NCBI GenBank assembly: GCA_016717325.1
Contig: JADKFV010000021.1
Location: 1-64,000, forward strand
From: Bacteroidota bacterium
GTDB lineage: Bacteria; Bacteroidota; Bacteroidia; AKYH767-A; OLB10
Direction: 5' to 3'
DNA length: 64,000 nt
Below are positions 27,043 through 35,766 of this stretch, piece after piece. How positions within the stretch are numbered: position 1 is the stretch's first letter; each line of letters begins with the position of its first letter. The translations under genes and the position numbers were made by a program. Below the pieces are notes generated by a model. It searched no databases. It saw only the letters and a list, made by a program, of their open reading frames with translations, and was not told the DNA's origin.

Positions 27043-29100
27043 ATGAGAAAAATTCTTGTTATTTTCTTTATTCTTATAATAACAAAAGTGGCGCATTCGC
27101 AAAACTGTTTATCTGCCTTTTCACATTCTAATGTCCCTGGCACCAGTCAAATAATGTTCTACGACAGTTCATTTGCAATGGGCCAGATTGTAACCCATTT
27201 TTGGAATTTTGGTGATGGTCAAATAGACACCGTGCCAAACCCAATTCACACTTATAATAACCTTGGTACCTTTAGTGTTTGCCATACTATTATAGCACAA
27301 AACCCTCAGTGCTCTCATACTACTTGCGATACAGTTAATATAAGCATATTGGGAAATTATTGCGTGGCTGATTTTTCATTTCAAAACATGGGTAATATGG
27401 TGGTAGATTTTACTAACTTATCATCTGTAAATACCAACCAATGGTTTTGGGATTTTGGTGACTTAACCACCTCCACATTAAAAAATCCATCTCATACCTA
27501 TCAAAGTGGTGGAATATATAATGTTTGTCTTATTGCAACGGACATAAACAATGCTTGTTACGATACTATCTGCAAGCAAGTTATAATTGCAAACTCAAAT
27601 TGCCTATCATCGTATACATATACCGTTAATCAGCTTTATAATGGAACGGTAAATTTTTATGGCAATACGTTAAATCAAAATATTGTTGCATGGCATTGGG
27701 ATTTTGGAAATGGCGATACGTCAAATATACAAAACCCGGTTTATCAATTTAATAATTTACAAACTCAAACCGTGTGCTTAACCATTACAGATTATACGGG
27801 ATGCACATCTACATTTTGCGATACTATTCACTTGCAAGCACCTGTAATGTGCAATGCTTTTTTTACAAGTGTTGTCAATCAATCAACAGTGTTTTTCAAT
27901 AATATTTCGACAACAGATACCGGTGATTTTATTACCGGATGCTATTGGACTTTTGGAAATAATACAACCTCCAGTTCTTTTAATCCAACAGTAAGTTACA
28001 CAGCATCAGGAACATATACTGTATGCCTAACCATTACCACGGCAAATGGCTGCATTAATACGTTTTGCAACTTTGTAGTGATACAACCCAACCAACCATG
28101 TCAACCATTTTTCACGTTTACCGATAATGGCGGTGGTGTAGTTACATTTCACAACCTCTCAATAGTGCCACCAAACTCCAGCTATAATTGGACATTTGGC
28201 GATAATACCAGTGATACCGCAGCCAACCCAACACACACTTATTTCGGCCCCGGTCCGTGGGTGGTTTGCTTATCGGTGGGGGCACAAGGATGTCAGGCCA
28301 CCTATTGCGATACTGTTTTGTTGAGTGCGCTTACCTGCCAATCTTATTTTAGCAAAGCGGCCGACACGGCAAATGCATTGCTGTTTCATTTTAACGATTA
28401 TTCCATTGGACAGGTAGTAACCTGGAACTGGGACTTTGGCGATTTTACCACATCCACCCTTCAGCACCCATCTCACTTATACGCACAAGGCAGCTACAAT
28501 GTATGTTTGGATATAACAACTGCAAATGGGTGCACTTCAAATTATTGCAGCACCATTTCTGCAGTTTCCTCTTCGTGCCTGCAGCCATTTACTTACATTC
28601 AAGATACCATTTCAGGTTTGTTTACTTTTAATATAGATACCATTAATTGCAATATTCAAAGTATAATCTGGAATTTTGGCGATACTACTTATGGCTCCGG
28701 AACCTCGCCACAACACATGTATACCGATACCGGCTGGTACAATGTGTGCGTTACGCTTCAAATAAATAATCAGTTTTATACCATTTGTGAAAATATTTAT
28801 GCAAAAATTCTAAATTCTACTAACGTTTTCAATTCCACTTACGTAAATGATATAAATGTCTTTCCAAATCCAACTAACGATGGTTTGGTAAATGTTGAAA
28901 TGCCTTGGCTGCTGAATGAATTAGTGCAGATAGAATTATTCGATATTCAAGGGGCATTATTATGGAACGAACAGAAATACCTCAATGGCTCAAAGACAAT
29001 AATAAACATAGATAGATTATCAAATGGGTTGTATACCCTAAAAATCACCGCGGACAGAAAACTCTACATGAAACGAGTTCATCACATGAAAACAAACTAA
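27043..29100 (+). CDS. T9SS-sorted secreted protein with seven PKD domains
   Basis: The protein has 685 residues and a signal peptide (KILVIFFILIITKVAHSQ). Seven PKD repeats follow, each with a W-x-FG(D/N) strand and a closing C(L/V)-x-(I/V/L): WNFGDGQIDT, WDFGDLTTST, WDFGNGDTSN, WTFGNNTTSS, WTFGDNTSDT, WDFGDFTTST and WNFGDTTYGS. The last 80 residues (from about 603, INVFPNPTNDG to the basic tail MKRVHHMKTN) form a T9SS type A sorting domain. Each PKD carries a Cys pair (for example C..TTC). It is the last gene of the sigma/anti-sigma operon and is followed by a strong terminator, so it is likely a surface product or signal of that regulon. PKD arrays usually act as spacers or adhesins. Confidence 0.88.
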   Translation: MRKILVIFFILIITKVAHSQNCLSAFSHSNVPGTSQIMFYDSSFAMGQIVTHFWNFGDGQIDTVPNPIHTYNNLGTFSVCHTIIAQNPQCSHTTCDTVNISILGNYCVADFSFQNMGNMVVDFTNLSSVNTNQWFWDFGDLTTSTLKNPSHTYQSGGIYNVCLIATDINNACYDTICKQVIIANSNCLSSYTYTVNQLYNGTVNFYGNTLNQNIVAWHWDFGNGDTSNIQNPVYQFNNLQTQTVCLTITDYTGCTSTFCDTIHLQAPVMCNAFFTSVVNQSTVFFNNISTTDTGDFITGCYWTFGNNTTSSSFNPTVSYTASGTYTVCLTITTANGCINTFCNFVVIQPNQPCQPFFTFTDNGGGVVTFHNLSIVPPNSSYNWTFGDNTSDTAANPTHTYFGPGPWVVCLSVGAQGCQATYCDTVLLSALTCQSYFSKAADTANALLFHFNDYSIGQVVTWNWDFGDFTTSTLQHPSHLYAQGSYNVCLDITTANGCTSNYCSTISAVSSSCLQPFTYIQDTISGLFTFNIDTINCNIQSIIWNFGDTTYGSGTSPQHMYTDTGWYNVCVTLQINNQFYTICENIYAKILNSTNVFNSTYVNDINVFPNPTNDGLVNVEMPWLLNELVQIELFDIQGALLWNEQKYLNGSKTIINIDRLSNGLYTLKITADRKLYMKRVHHMKTN

Positions 29101-29154
29101 AAAACCGCATGAAAACAGGTTGAAAAAAAATCTGAAATAAAGGGGCAGATTTTT

Positions 29155-29192
29155 TCCCGGATTGATACCAAGTCAGTCCGGGAATTTTTTTT
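29155..29192 (+). terminator. Rho-independent terminator of the sigma/PKD operon
   Basis: CCCGGATTGA and TCAGTCCGGG form a 10-bp stem (one G-T wobble) around a seven-base loop, followed by AA and eight T residues. It lies 55 bases after the PKD gene stop. Confidence 0.88.
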
Positions 29193-29561
29193 GTGGGCGT
29201 TTGATTACTTTATTCAAAACAATTATCTGCTGTGACTTATAATGAAATTCATTGTAAATGAAAGTTTACAATTGTAAAATTAATTTTTAACAAGCAAAAC
29301 TAAACAAAGCGCACAAATCTAAATTCATTTCGATATACATAATTGTTACATTAATGGGGATTGAATTATTGTAAATATATTATTTCTTGTTATTAATAGC
29401 GCTCCAATAATTAAAAGTTTATGTATAAAAGCAAAAACCTCCGCATTGCTGCGGAGGTTTCTTCGGTTGGTTAATCTGTTGCTATTATTTCTATATAGTT
29501 TTGAACTTCGAAAACTCTTGAACTATTAAACCTTGAACTTTCCAACATCACAACTCTTGAA
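29193..29561. other. Intergenic region between convergent transcription units
   Basis: The region is AT-rich and has no supported gene. It holds the hairpin of the downstream S74 gene at 29434-29460 and CTTGAAC/TTGAACT-type low-complexity sequence near 29500-29560 that recurs after other minus-strand genes. Confidence 0.5.
29434..29460 (-). terminator. Terminator of the first S74 gene
   Basis: ACCTCCGCA and TGCGGAGGT form a nine-base stem with a TT-C type short loop. Read on the minus strand a run of T follows, so it terminates the gene ending at 29562. The same hairpin and its flank recur at 31823-31851 after the paralogue. Confidence 0.8.
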
Positions 29562-31352
29562 CTACTTAGTTACCACCATCAATTTCGTATCCACACTTTC
29601 GCCATTAACTATGAGTGTATACGTATAAGTACCTTGTGCAAGTTCATTTGCATTTATTGTAACCTGGCCTTTGCCTGTTTGGTTCAATGCAATAACTTTA
29701 AGCTGCTCACCATTCAAATTACGTATAACAATGTTGGCTGTTTTTACTTCTGCTGATAATGCAAACCGAATAATTGTAGTTTGATTAAAAGGATTTGGTT
29801 GATTTTGGAATAAAGCATTTGCGCTTATAGCAGGCGATGATGCTTTAGCTGTATTGTTAGCACATAATTGATCAATACAATTTTTAAGTTCAGAATTTTC
29901 GCCAATCACTGTTTCTAATTTTACGTTTTGCATCGTGATTTGTGCTTGTTGCTCTTGAATTGCTTTTACTAATACAGGTATCAACTCGGCATATTTCACT
30001 CCCAATTTATCGTTTTGAGTGGTTTCCATTTTATTGATTTCAGGATTAAAACGTGTGGTATGGTCAACAACTACTTCTTTTATTACCTTTTGCAAGTCTT
30101 GCGCTAAGAAACCAAGGTTATTATCATCACCTAATTTCTCATCGTTCCATTTGTAAGATACAGGTTGCAATTTCATTACTTCATTCAAACCATAAGGCAA
30201 ATTTTTAATGTCCTTTTTCAAGCGTGCATCCGAAGTTTGTACCATGCCGTTTACTGCCCACACTTCAACCCAACGATTGCTGGCATTACCACAATAGAAA
30301 GCATTATCAAAACTTGGTAATGGATCTGCATTCATTACTAAGCCAAAGCTACCATCATCTGTCAGTGTTTTGTTGGTAATTCGTAAATCGCCTACTACAT
30401 GCAACTTTGCCAAAGGCGATTGAGTTCCTATGCCAACAAGTCCGGCATTGTCCACTGTGAGACGTGGAATAGCCTTAGTAGTTAAGTGAACCTTTCCTGT
30501 TGCAAAAGCTGGCGTTCCAAAATCAGCATCCTCTGCCGCTCCTGAAAATGAACCCATGTAAGCACGGAATATTCCTGATTCATGTATGCTAATGTATGAT
30601 TGATTTCCTCCATCAAATCTCGCTGCCTCTTTAACATTGGAAACAACATGCAACTTTGCTAAAGGCGATAAAGTTCCAACTCCCATTTTTCCGCTTGTGT
30701 CAATCACCATTTTTGGGGCAGAAGTTGTATTATAATGCTCAATATAATATTGTCCTTTGTTTAATCCCCAAGCATTACCTGTGCCGCCAACTCCTTGAAA
30801 CCACTGTACGGTCGATGTATTTCCATTTCTAATTCCTAACAGACAAGTTTTGTCGTTGCCCGATCCAGTATTCCTTAATAGCACAGGGTCATACTCAGAG
30901 GTAGCAACCTCAAATTTATAATTTGGTGTAAATGTACCAATACCTACTTTGCCACCATCTCCACACAAACTAATATTATCATTAGTTACGAATACTACTA
31001 TAGGCGCAGTACTTTTGGTTCCATTTTGAATTATGAAATTGTTGCTTTGCACCATTCCGCTACTCCAAATAGTATTACCATAATTCCTGTAATCAAATTG
31101 AGCACTCGAGTTTGGGTCTCCTTTGTCCATAAACATTTTTGCTGAACTAATACTCGATTTAATACCCATGGTAACTGAGTTGTATTTTTCGACATACAAG
31201 TTAGCTCCATATTTGGTAGTGCCAATAGATACATTGTTCGTCAGTGTTGTGGGTGCTACCACTGAACCGGTAGTAGTCCACTGTGCTTGTGTTTGATTTA
31301 CAAACATTGCTAATGCCATTACAGGCATTAATTTGATTAAATTTTTCATCAT
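29562..31352 (-). CDS. T9SS-sorted surface protein with S74 intramolecular chaperone domain (paralogue 1)
   Basis: The 596-residue protein starts with the signal peptide MKNLIKLMPVMALAMFVNQTQA. The middle has repeated GVGTLSPLAKLHVV and GIGTQSPLAKLHVVGD motifs, typical of tail-fibre-like trimeric proteins. From about residue 372, TSDARLKKDIKNLPYGLNEV begins a Peptidase_S74 chaperone domain ending near LVKAIQEQQAQI, which promotes trimer folding and may self-cleave. The last 86 residues (NALFQNQPNPFNQTT ... TKLMVVTK) form a T9SS type A sorting domain. A paralogue with near-identical ends lies immediately upstream at 31963-33777; the middle parts differ. A -7 box and LytTR-like repeats upstream suggest control by the neighbouring two-component system. 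Confidence 0.88.
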   Translation of the reverse strand: MMKNLIKLMPVMALAMFVNQTQAQWTTTGSVVAPTTLTNNVSIGTTKYGANLYVEKYNSVTMGIKSSISSAKMFMDKGDPNSSAQFDYRNYGNTIWSSGMVQSNNFIIQNGTKSTAPIVVFVTNDNISLCGDGGKVGIGTFTPNYKFEVATSEYDPVLLRNTGSGNDKTCLLGIRNGNTSTVQWFQGVGGTGNAWGLNKGQYYIEHYNTTSAPKMVIDTSGKMGVGTLSPLAKLHVVSNVKEAARFDGGNQSYISIHESGIFRAYMGSFSGAAEDADFGTPAFATGKVHLTTKAIPRLTVDNAGLVGIGTQSPLAKLHVVGDLRITNKTLTDDGSFGLVMNADPLPSFDNAFYCGNASNRWVEVWAVNGMVQTSDARLKKDIKNLPYGLNEVMKLQPVSYKWNDEKLGDDNNLGFLAQDLQKVIKEVVVDHTTRFNPEINKMETTQNDKLGVKYAELIPVLVKAIQEQQAQITMQNVKLETVIGENSELKNCIDQLCANNTAKASSPAISANALFQNQPNPFNQTTIIRFALSAEVKTANIVIRNLNGEQLKVIALNQTGKGQVTINANELAQGTYTYTLIVNGESVDTKLMVVTK

Positions 31353-31382
31353 ATTTTTGTCTTTTATTGGTTAATGATGGGA

Positions 31383-31390
31383 CAAATGTA
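31383..31390 (-). promoter_or_regulatory. Bacteroidota -7 promoter box of S74 paralogue 1
   Basis: On the minus strand TACATTTG matches TAnnTTTG exactly, 31 bases before the start codon. No good -33 TTTG is present at the right distance, which suits an activator-dependent promoter. The same box lies upstream of the paralogue. Confidence 0.6.
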
Positions 31391-31441
31391 TAGCGGCAAT
31401 TTACCCTTAAATGATAAATTTTATAACTCACCGTATAAGCA

Positions 31442-31472
31442 AATAAATGGTCGTTTTTTGGCAATGGATGGT
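31442..31472 (-). promoter_or_regulatory. Candidate LytTR operator (direct repeats, 21-bp period)
   Basis: On the minus strand ACCATCCATT (31472-31463) and ACCATTTATT (31451-31442) form a direct repeat with a 21-bp period, i.e. two helical turns, as LytTR-family regulators use. It sits about 50 to 80 bases upstream of the -7 box. Matching pairs precede the paralogue and the kinase gene. Confidence 0.55.
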
Positions 31473-31962
31473 AGGGGGAAAATAAAGATTAGAGATTAAG
31501 AATTAAAAATGGTGGCGGGAGGGATAGCGTAATACATGTTTGTGGGGACACAAACCTTGGCCGAAATGCAAATTAAAATTATAAATGAAAGATGCTGGGT
31601 GGCATTATGAACTCGTCCTCAGTTGGTGTCCTCGGTTGGTATCCTCGCCAAAAGAACATTTTTAGATTGCATATTCGATACCAAGCAAATTAGTAGTGGA
31701 TATTATGCGGCATAATTATGTCACTGAAATAAGCGTTGACACCACAGGCCGTTTGTATAACTTAATGTTGTTTTGCGGGTATAATCTTACAGATGGAAAT
31801 AAAAAAAGGCTTATATAAATGCAAAAAACCTCCGCATTGCTGCGGAGGTTTCTTCGGTTGGTTAATCTGTTGGTATTATTTCTATATAGTTTTGAACTTC
31901 GAAAACTCTTGAACTTTAAACTCTAAAACTCTTGAACTTTCCCAACATTCAAAACTCATAAA
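31473..31962. other. Intergenic region between the S74 paralogues
   Basis: No supported gene. It holds a degenerate REP1-type copy at about 31612-31652 (TCCTCAGTTGG, TCCTCGGTTGG, CCTCGCCAA), the hairpin of the second paralogue at 31823-31851, and the same 3' flank as found after paralogue 1. Confidence 0.5.
31823..31851 (-). terminator. Terminator of the second S74 gene
   Basis: AACCTCCGCA and TGCGGAGGTT form the same stem-loop as at 29434-29460, followed on the minus strand by a T run. About 60 bases after it are also shared, so the duplication covered the 3' flank. Confidence 0.8.
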
Positions 31963-33777
31963 CTACTTAGTTACCACCATCAATTTCGTATCCACACTTT
32001 CGCCATTAACTATGAGGGTATACGTATAAGTACCTTGTGCAAGTTCATTTGCATTTATTGTAACCTGGCCTTTGCCTGTTTGGTTCAATGCAATAGCTTT
32101 AATTTGCTCACCATTCAAATTACGTATAATGATGTTTGCCGATTTAGAATCTACAGTTAAAGCAAAACGGATTTCTGTAGTTTGATTAAACGGATTTGGC
32201 TGGTTTTGGAAAAGAGCGTTTGAGGTTTCAGTATTTACGTTTTTGGTTTTTGACTCAGTTGCATTGTTGCACACAGAATTTAAACAATCTTGCATTGAAG
32301 CATTCTCATTTTTTAAAGTTGTGATTTGTTCTTGTTGCTCTTGTATTGCTTTTACTAAAACTGGTATAAGCTCAGAATATTTTACGCCTAATACATCGTT
32401 CTTTGTAGTCTCCATTTTTTGGGTTTCAGGATTGAAGCGTGTAGTGTGATCAACAACTACTTCCTTTACAACCTTTTGCAAGTCTTGCGCTATGAATCCA
32501 AGGTTATTATCATCACCCAGTTTTTCATCTTTCCACTTGTAAATGATAGGTTGTAATTTCATTACTTCATTCAAGCCATAAGGTAAGTCTTTAATTTCTT
32601 TTTTCATGCGGGCATCAGAAGTTTGAATAGTGCCGTTTGTAGCATATACAGCAACCCAACGTTTAGAAATTGAACCTGAGTAATATAAGTTATCAGCATC
32701 TGCTGTAACATCAGCACCAAATTCAAGTTCGTAGAACCCGGGCGAAGTTATCCACTTGTTATCCAACTGAATTCTGTTGCCTTTTACTCGCATGTTGCCT
32801 CCAACTGATAAGCGGTAGTTTACATCTGGCACAGTATCGTAAATACCCACGCGGCCATTAATAATACGCATTCCTTCTACTGAGTTTTGTCTATTTGCGT
32901 ATGATGTACCATTGGTAAAAAATCGCATAATGCCTGTCCATGTTCCTCCTGCAGAATCATCGGATTGTATATAGCCCGGACGCCATTCTTGAGCACTGCC
33001 TTGTGGGTCGCTCCAAAACGACATACGTACCGGGTTAAATGTTCCTAAACCATTTTGGCCCTGTATGCGTAAATCAGGATAGATTCCATACACATGCAAA
33101 TTGGATTGTGGGTTAGTTGTGCCCATGCCCATACGGCTATCATTTTTTACATATAGGCCTGTGGTACCATTAGCTGTGAATTGTATAGGAATGTTGAATT
33201 TAGTTGAGATTAAAAATTTTGTTCCGGCAACATCCTCCATTGAGGCTTCAGTACCTCCCCCAAATGTAAAATCTATTTTGGGTGCAAAGCCATCTATTCT
33301 TAAGGCATCTTTTATACTGGCATTACCGGCAACATGTAATTTGTAGGTTGGCGTTACGTTGCCTACTGCTACATTTCCTCCGGTTGAGCACAAACTAACA
33401 TTATCTGTAGTTTGGTTTACTAATATAGGCGTAGAATTTAAGGCTACATTTCTAATTGCGAAATTGTTGCTACCCAACATTCCGCTATTCCAAATAGTAA
33501 CACCAAGATTCCTGTATGCAAATGCAGCATTTGCGGTTGAGACCCCTTTGTCCATAAACATTGTTGCCCCTGCCGTTGTCGATTTAATACCCAGGGTCAC
33601 CGCATTACTTTTTTCTACATACAAATTGGCTCCATTAGTTGTGGTTCCTATACTTACATTGTTTGTTAATGTAGTAGGGTGTACAGTGGTGCCGGTAGTA
33701 GTCCATTGTGCTTGTGTTTGATTTACAAACATTGCTAATGCCATTGCAGGCATTAATTTGATTAATTTTTTCATCAT
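31963..33777 (-). CDS. T9SS-sorted surface protein with S74 intramolecular chaperone domain (paralogue 2)
   Basis: This is the paralogue of the 29562-31352 protein. The frame extends to 33825, but the ATG at 33777 begins the signal peptide MMKKLIKLMPAMALAMFVNQTQA that matches the paralogue, so I prefer that start (604 residues). The N-terminal 100 residues, the S74 domain (TSDARMKKEIKDLPYGLNEV and onward) and the T9SS sorting domain are highly similar to paralogue 1. The central region differs, with its own motifs such as FTFGGGTEASMEDVAGTKF and MGMGTTNPQSNLHVYG. This fits surface modules that keep secretion and folding parts while the exposed centre diversifies. The upstream and downstream flanks are also duplicated. 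Confidence 0.87.
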   Translation of the reverse strand: MMKKLIKLMPAMALAMFVNQTQAQWTTTGTTVHPTTLTNNVSIGTTTNGANLYVEKSNAVTLGIKSTTAGATMFMDKGVSTANAAFAYRNLGVTIWNSGMLGSNNFAIRNVALNSTPILVNQTTDNVSLCSTGGNVAVGNVTPTYKLHVAGNASIKDALRIDGFAPKIDFTFGGGTEASMEDVAGTKFLISTKFNIPIQFTANGTTGLYVKNDSRMGMGTTNPQSNLHVYGIYPDLRIQGQNGLGTFNPVRMSFWSDPQGSAQEWRPGYIQSDDSAGGTWTGIMRFFTNGTSYANRQNSVEGMRIINGRVGIYDTVPDVNYRLSVGGNMRVKGNRIQLDNKWITSPGFYELEFGADVTADADNLYYSGSISKRWVAVYATNGTIQTSDARMKKEIKDLPYGLNEVMKLQPIIYKWKDEKLGDDNNLGFIAQDLQKVVKEVVVDHTTRFNPETQKMETTKNDVLGVKYSELIPVLVKAIQEQQEQITTLKNENASMQDCLNSVCNNATESKTKNVNTETSNALFQNQPNPFNQTTEIRFALTVDSKSANIIIRNLNGEQIKAIALNQTGKGQVTINANELAQGTYTYTLIVNGESVDTKLMVVTK

Positions 33778-33808
33778 AATTTTGTTTTTTAATTGGTTAA
33801 TGATAGGA

Positions 33809-33816
33809 CAAATGTA
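33809..33816 (-). promoter_or_regulatory. Bacteroidota -7 promoter box of S74 paralogue 2
   Basis: TACATTTG on the minus strand, in the same position relative to the ATG at 33777 as in paralogue 1. This supports both the promoter call and the choice of start codon. Confidence 0.6.
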
Positions 33817-33867
33817 TAGCGGCACTTTACCCTCAAATGATAAATTTTATAACTCACCGTATAAGCA

Positions 33868-33898
33868 AATAAATGGTCGTTTTTGGGCAATGGGTGGT
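33868..33898 (-). promoter_or_regulatory. Candidate LytTR operator upstream of S74 paralogue 2
   Basis: ACCACCCATT (33898-33889) and ACCATTTATT (33877-33868) on the minus strand form a direct repeat with a 21-bp period, matching the pair upstream of paralogue 1 in spacing and sequence. Confidence 0.55.
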
Positions 33899-34000
33899 AG
33901 GGGGAAATTAAAAATTATAGATTAAGAATTAAAAATGGTGGATTGGGAAATTAAGAATTGAAAATTATTAATGGAGGATGCGGGGTGGCACTATGAATTT
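33899..34000. other. Intergenic sequence before the REP cluster
   Basis: AT-rich non-coding sequence, similar in composition to 31473-31600 after the first operator, including GGGTGGCA(C/T)TATGAA shared with 31597-31611. Confidence 0.4.
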
Positions 34001-34190
34001 GTCCTCGGTTGGCGTCCTCGGTTGGCGTGCTCGGTTGGCGTGCTCGGTTGGCGTCCCCGCCAACCGCCTAGTTTTGGATTATATATTTACAACAAATCAT
34101 ATTTCCCTATTTTATTTTGTTGCTGGTTTCTGTGAAAATAAAATATTTTCCCCCACAATAAGTGGTTGGCGGGGACGCCAACCGAGGACA
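34001..34190. repeat. REP1 inverted pair with 13-bp tandem expansion
   Basis: A 13-bp word ending CGGTTGGCG is repeated four times at 34001-34055 and runs into a hairpin, CGGTTGGCG with a four-base loop and CGCCAACCG. An inverted single copy closes the unit at 34163-34190 and ends with CGAGGACA. The interior of about 95 bp is AT-rich and shares TTTATATATTTACAACAAAT with the next unit. The arrangement is that of a bacterial interspersed mosaic element built from REP hairpins. Confidence 0.8.
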
Positions 34191-34225
34191 GAAACTACTA
34201 AAAGCTTGAACCTTGAACTACTTTA

Positions 34226-34271
34226 AATTCCGTTAGCTAAAGCCGAACGGCAATGAAAGCTTCGCGAAAAC
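34226..34271 (+). repeat. REP2 copy
   Basis: CCGTTAGCT-AA-AGCCGAACGG is an imperfect hairpin (one bulged G), followed by CAATGAAAGCTTCGCGAAAAC. Six further copies occur at 34646-34890 and 63536-63785. Confidence 0.75.
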
Positions 34272-34292
34272 TTTCTAAACCTTCTAAACTCT

Positions 34293-34612
34293 TGTCCTTG
34301 GTTGGCGTCCCCGCCAATCGCACAGTATTGGTTTATATATTTACAACAAATCACATTTCCTTGGCGTCCTTGGTTGGCGTCCCCGCCAATCGCACAGTTT
34401 TAGTTTGGATAATCGAAACTAACAGTGCTTACATTAAGCTATTCGGTTGTTAGTTTTGTGAAAGTAAAATAAATTCCCCTCAGCAAGCGGTTGGCGGGGA
34501 CGCCAACCGAGGACATAAATCGCATTTAACTATGTTGTACAGCTCCCAGTTTTGTGAAACTAAAATATACTGGCCCACCACAAGCGGTTGGCGGGGACGC
34601 CAACCGAGGACA
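34293..34612. repeat. REP1 cluster: two forward and two inverted copies
   Basis: Forward copies (GGTTGGCGTCCCCGCCAA) are at 34293-34320 and 34359-34392. Inverted copies (GGTTGGCGGGGACGCCAACC) are at 34488-34515 and 34584-34612. The sequences between them share TTTATATATTTACAACAAATC and a GTTTTGTGAAA(G/C)TAAAATA block with the neighbouring unit, so this looks like duplicated or nested copies of one element. Confidence 0.8.
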
Positions 34613-34645
34613 GAAACTACTAAAAGCTTGAACCTTGAACTACTG

Positions 34646-34890
34646 AGAATTCCGGTGGCTAAAGCCGAACGGCAATGATAGCATCGCGAAAACATTCTCA
34701 ACTTTCTCAACCTTCTAAACTCTTGAACTTTTAAACTCTTTAGAATTCCGGTGGCTAAAGCCGAACGGCAATGATAGCATCGCGAAAACATTCTCAACTT
34801 TCTCAACCTTCTAAACTCTTGAACTTTTAAACTCTTTAGAATTCCGTTGGCTAAAGCCGAACGGCAATGATAGCATCGCGAAAACATTCT
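34646..34890 (+). repeat. REP2 tandem array (three copies, about 95-bp period)
   Basis: GGCTAAAGCCGAACGGCAAT and the following GATAGCATCGCGAAAAC recur at 34646, 34741 and 34838. Between them lie nearly identical spacers of CATTCTCAACTTTCTC and CTAAACTCTTGAACTTTT. Frames open through this array (for example minus strand 34893-34480) are products of the repeat and are not genes. Confidence 0.8.
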
Positions 34891-34903
34891 CAACCTTCAA
34901 ATG

Positions 34904-34941
34904 CCGACACTTTGGTCGGCATCCCGACCGAAGTGTCGGGA
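34904..34941. repeat. REP3 inverted pair
   Basis: GCCGACACTTTGGTCGGC is followed by CCCGACCGAAGTGTCGGG: two copies of the CCGACACTTCGGTCGG palindrome in opposite orientation, each able to form a hairpin. Other copies lie near 39419, 39969, 63647 and 63801. The remaining bases to 35007 are CTTGAACTTT-type low-complexity sequence. Confidence 0.75.
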
Positions 34942-35007
34942 CTCTTTCACCTTGAACTTTTAAACTCTTGAACTTTGAACTTCCCTCAACTTTGAACCTT
35001 GAACTTC

Positions 35008-35748
35008 CTACCCCCCCATTACTTTCATAAAATCATCTTTACGTCTGCGCGATACAGTAATGCTTGTACCATCTTGCATTACTACATAGCCACCATCGCT
35101 TTTTACAAACTTCTCGATGTGGCGCAGGTTTATGATGTACGAATTATGGATGCGGAAAAATCCTTTTGTTGCAATACCGGCTTCGTAATCGCCAAGGAGT
35201 TTGCTTGTAAATAATTTTTTTCCGTTTGTAAAATACACTTCGGTGTAACCACCATCGGCTTTAAAATAAAGTATGTTTTCGGTGAGCGAAAATATTACGC
35301 CATCGTCTGTGGGAATCGAAATTTTATTGATGCCTTGCGCAGCCTGTATGTAAGCCAAAATGTTTTCGATAGGTTGCATATCATTTTGGTTATGCATCAT
35401 TTTGGCTACCTTATTTACGGCATCTTTTAATTCTTCTGTTTCAATGGGTTTTAATAAATAATCAACAGCATTCACTTTGAAGGCATCTATTGCATACTCG
35501 TTATAAGCTGTGGTAAATACAACTTGAAAATTAAAAGGTGTAAGGTTTTGCAGCAACTCAAAACCATTCATGCCGGGCATATCAATATCAAGAAAAATAA
35601 CATCCGGTTTTAATATGGGAATTTCTTTTACCGCTTGTTTGGGGTTTAAGAATGTAGCCACAATTTCTACATGGTTACAATTTTTTTCCAATAAATACTC
35701 AAGCATTTCGATGCCATTTTTTTCGTCATCAATTATAATGGCTTTCAT
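35008..35748 (-). CDS. LytTR-family response regulator
   Basis: The 246-residue protein has a receiver domain (acidic D7/D8, phosphoacceptor D54 in VIFLDIDMPGMNG, Thr/Ala in FTTAYNEYAIDAF, Lys in YLLKPI) and a C-terminal LytTR DNA-binding domain (about 145-244: ILYFKADGGYTEVYFTNG, FFRIHNSYIINLRHIEKF and TISVSRRRKDDF-like end). It is the cognate partner of the kinase gene 18 bases upstream; the two form one operon. LytTR proteins bind paired direct repeats about two helical turns apart, and such repeats are found upstream of this operon and both S74 genes, so those are its likely targets. Confidence 0.93.
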   Translation of the reverse strand: MKAIIIDDEKNGIEMLEYLLEKNCNHVEIVATFLNPKQAVKEIPILKPDVIFLDIDMPGMNGFELLQNLTPFNFQVVFTTAYNEYAIDAFKVNAVDYLLKPIETEELKDAVNKVAKMMHNQNDMQPIENILAYIQAAQGINKISIPTDDGVIFSLTENILYFKADGGYTEVYFTNGKKLFTSKLLGDYEAGIATKGFFRIHNSYIINLRHIEKFVKSDGGYVVMQDGTSITVSRRRKDDFMKVMGG

Positions 35749-35766
35749 TTTCTTTTCTATTTGTTT

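Noticed and set aside
34480..34893. A 137-codon minus-strand gene (MRMFSRCYHCRSALA repeated)
   Set aside because: The frame is created by REP2 repeats and their spacers; repeated identical peptides match the DNA repeat, not a protein family.
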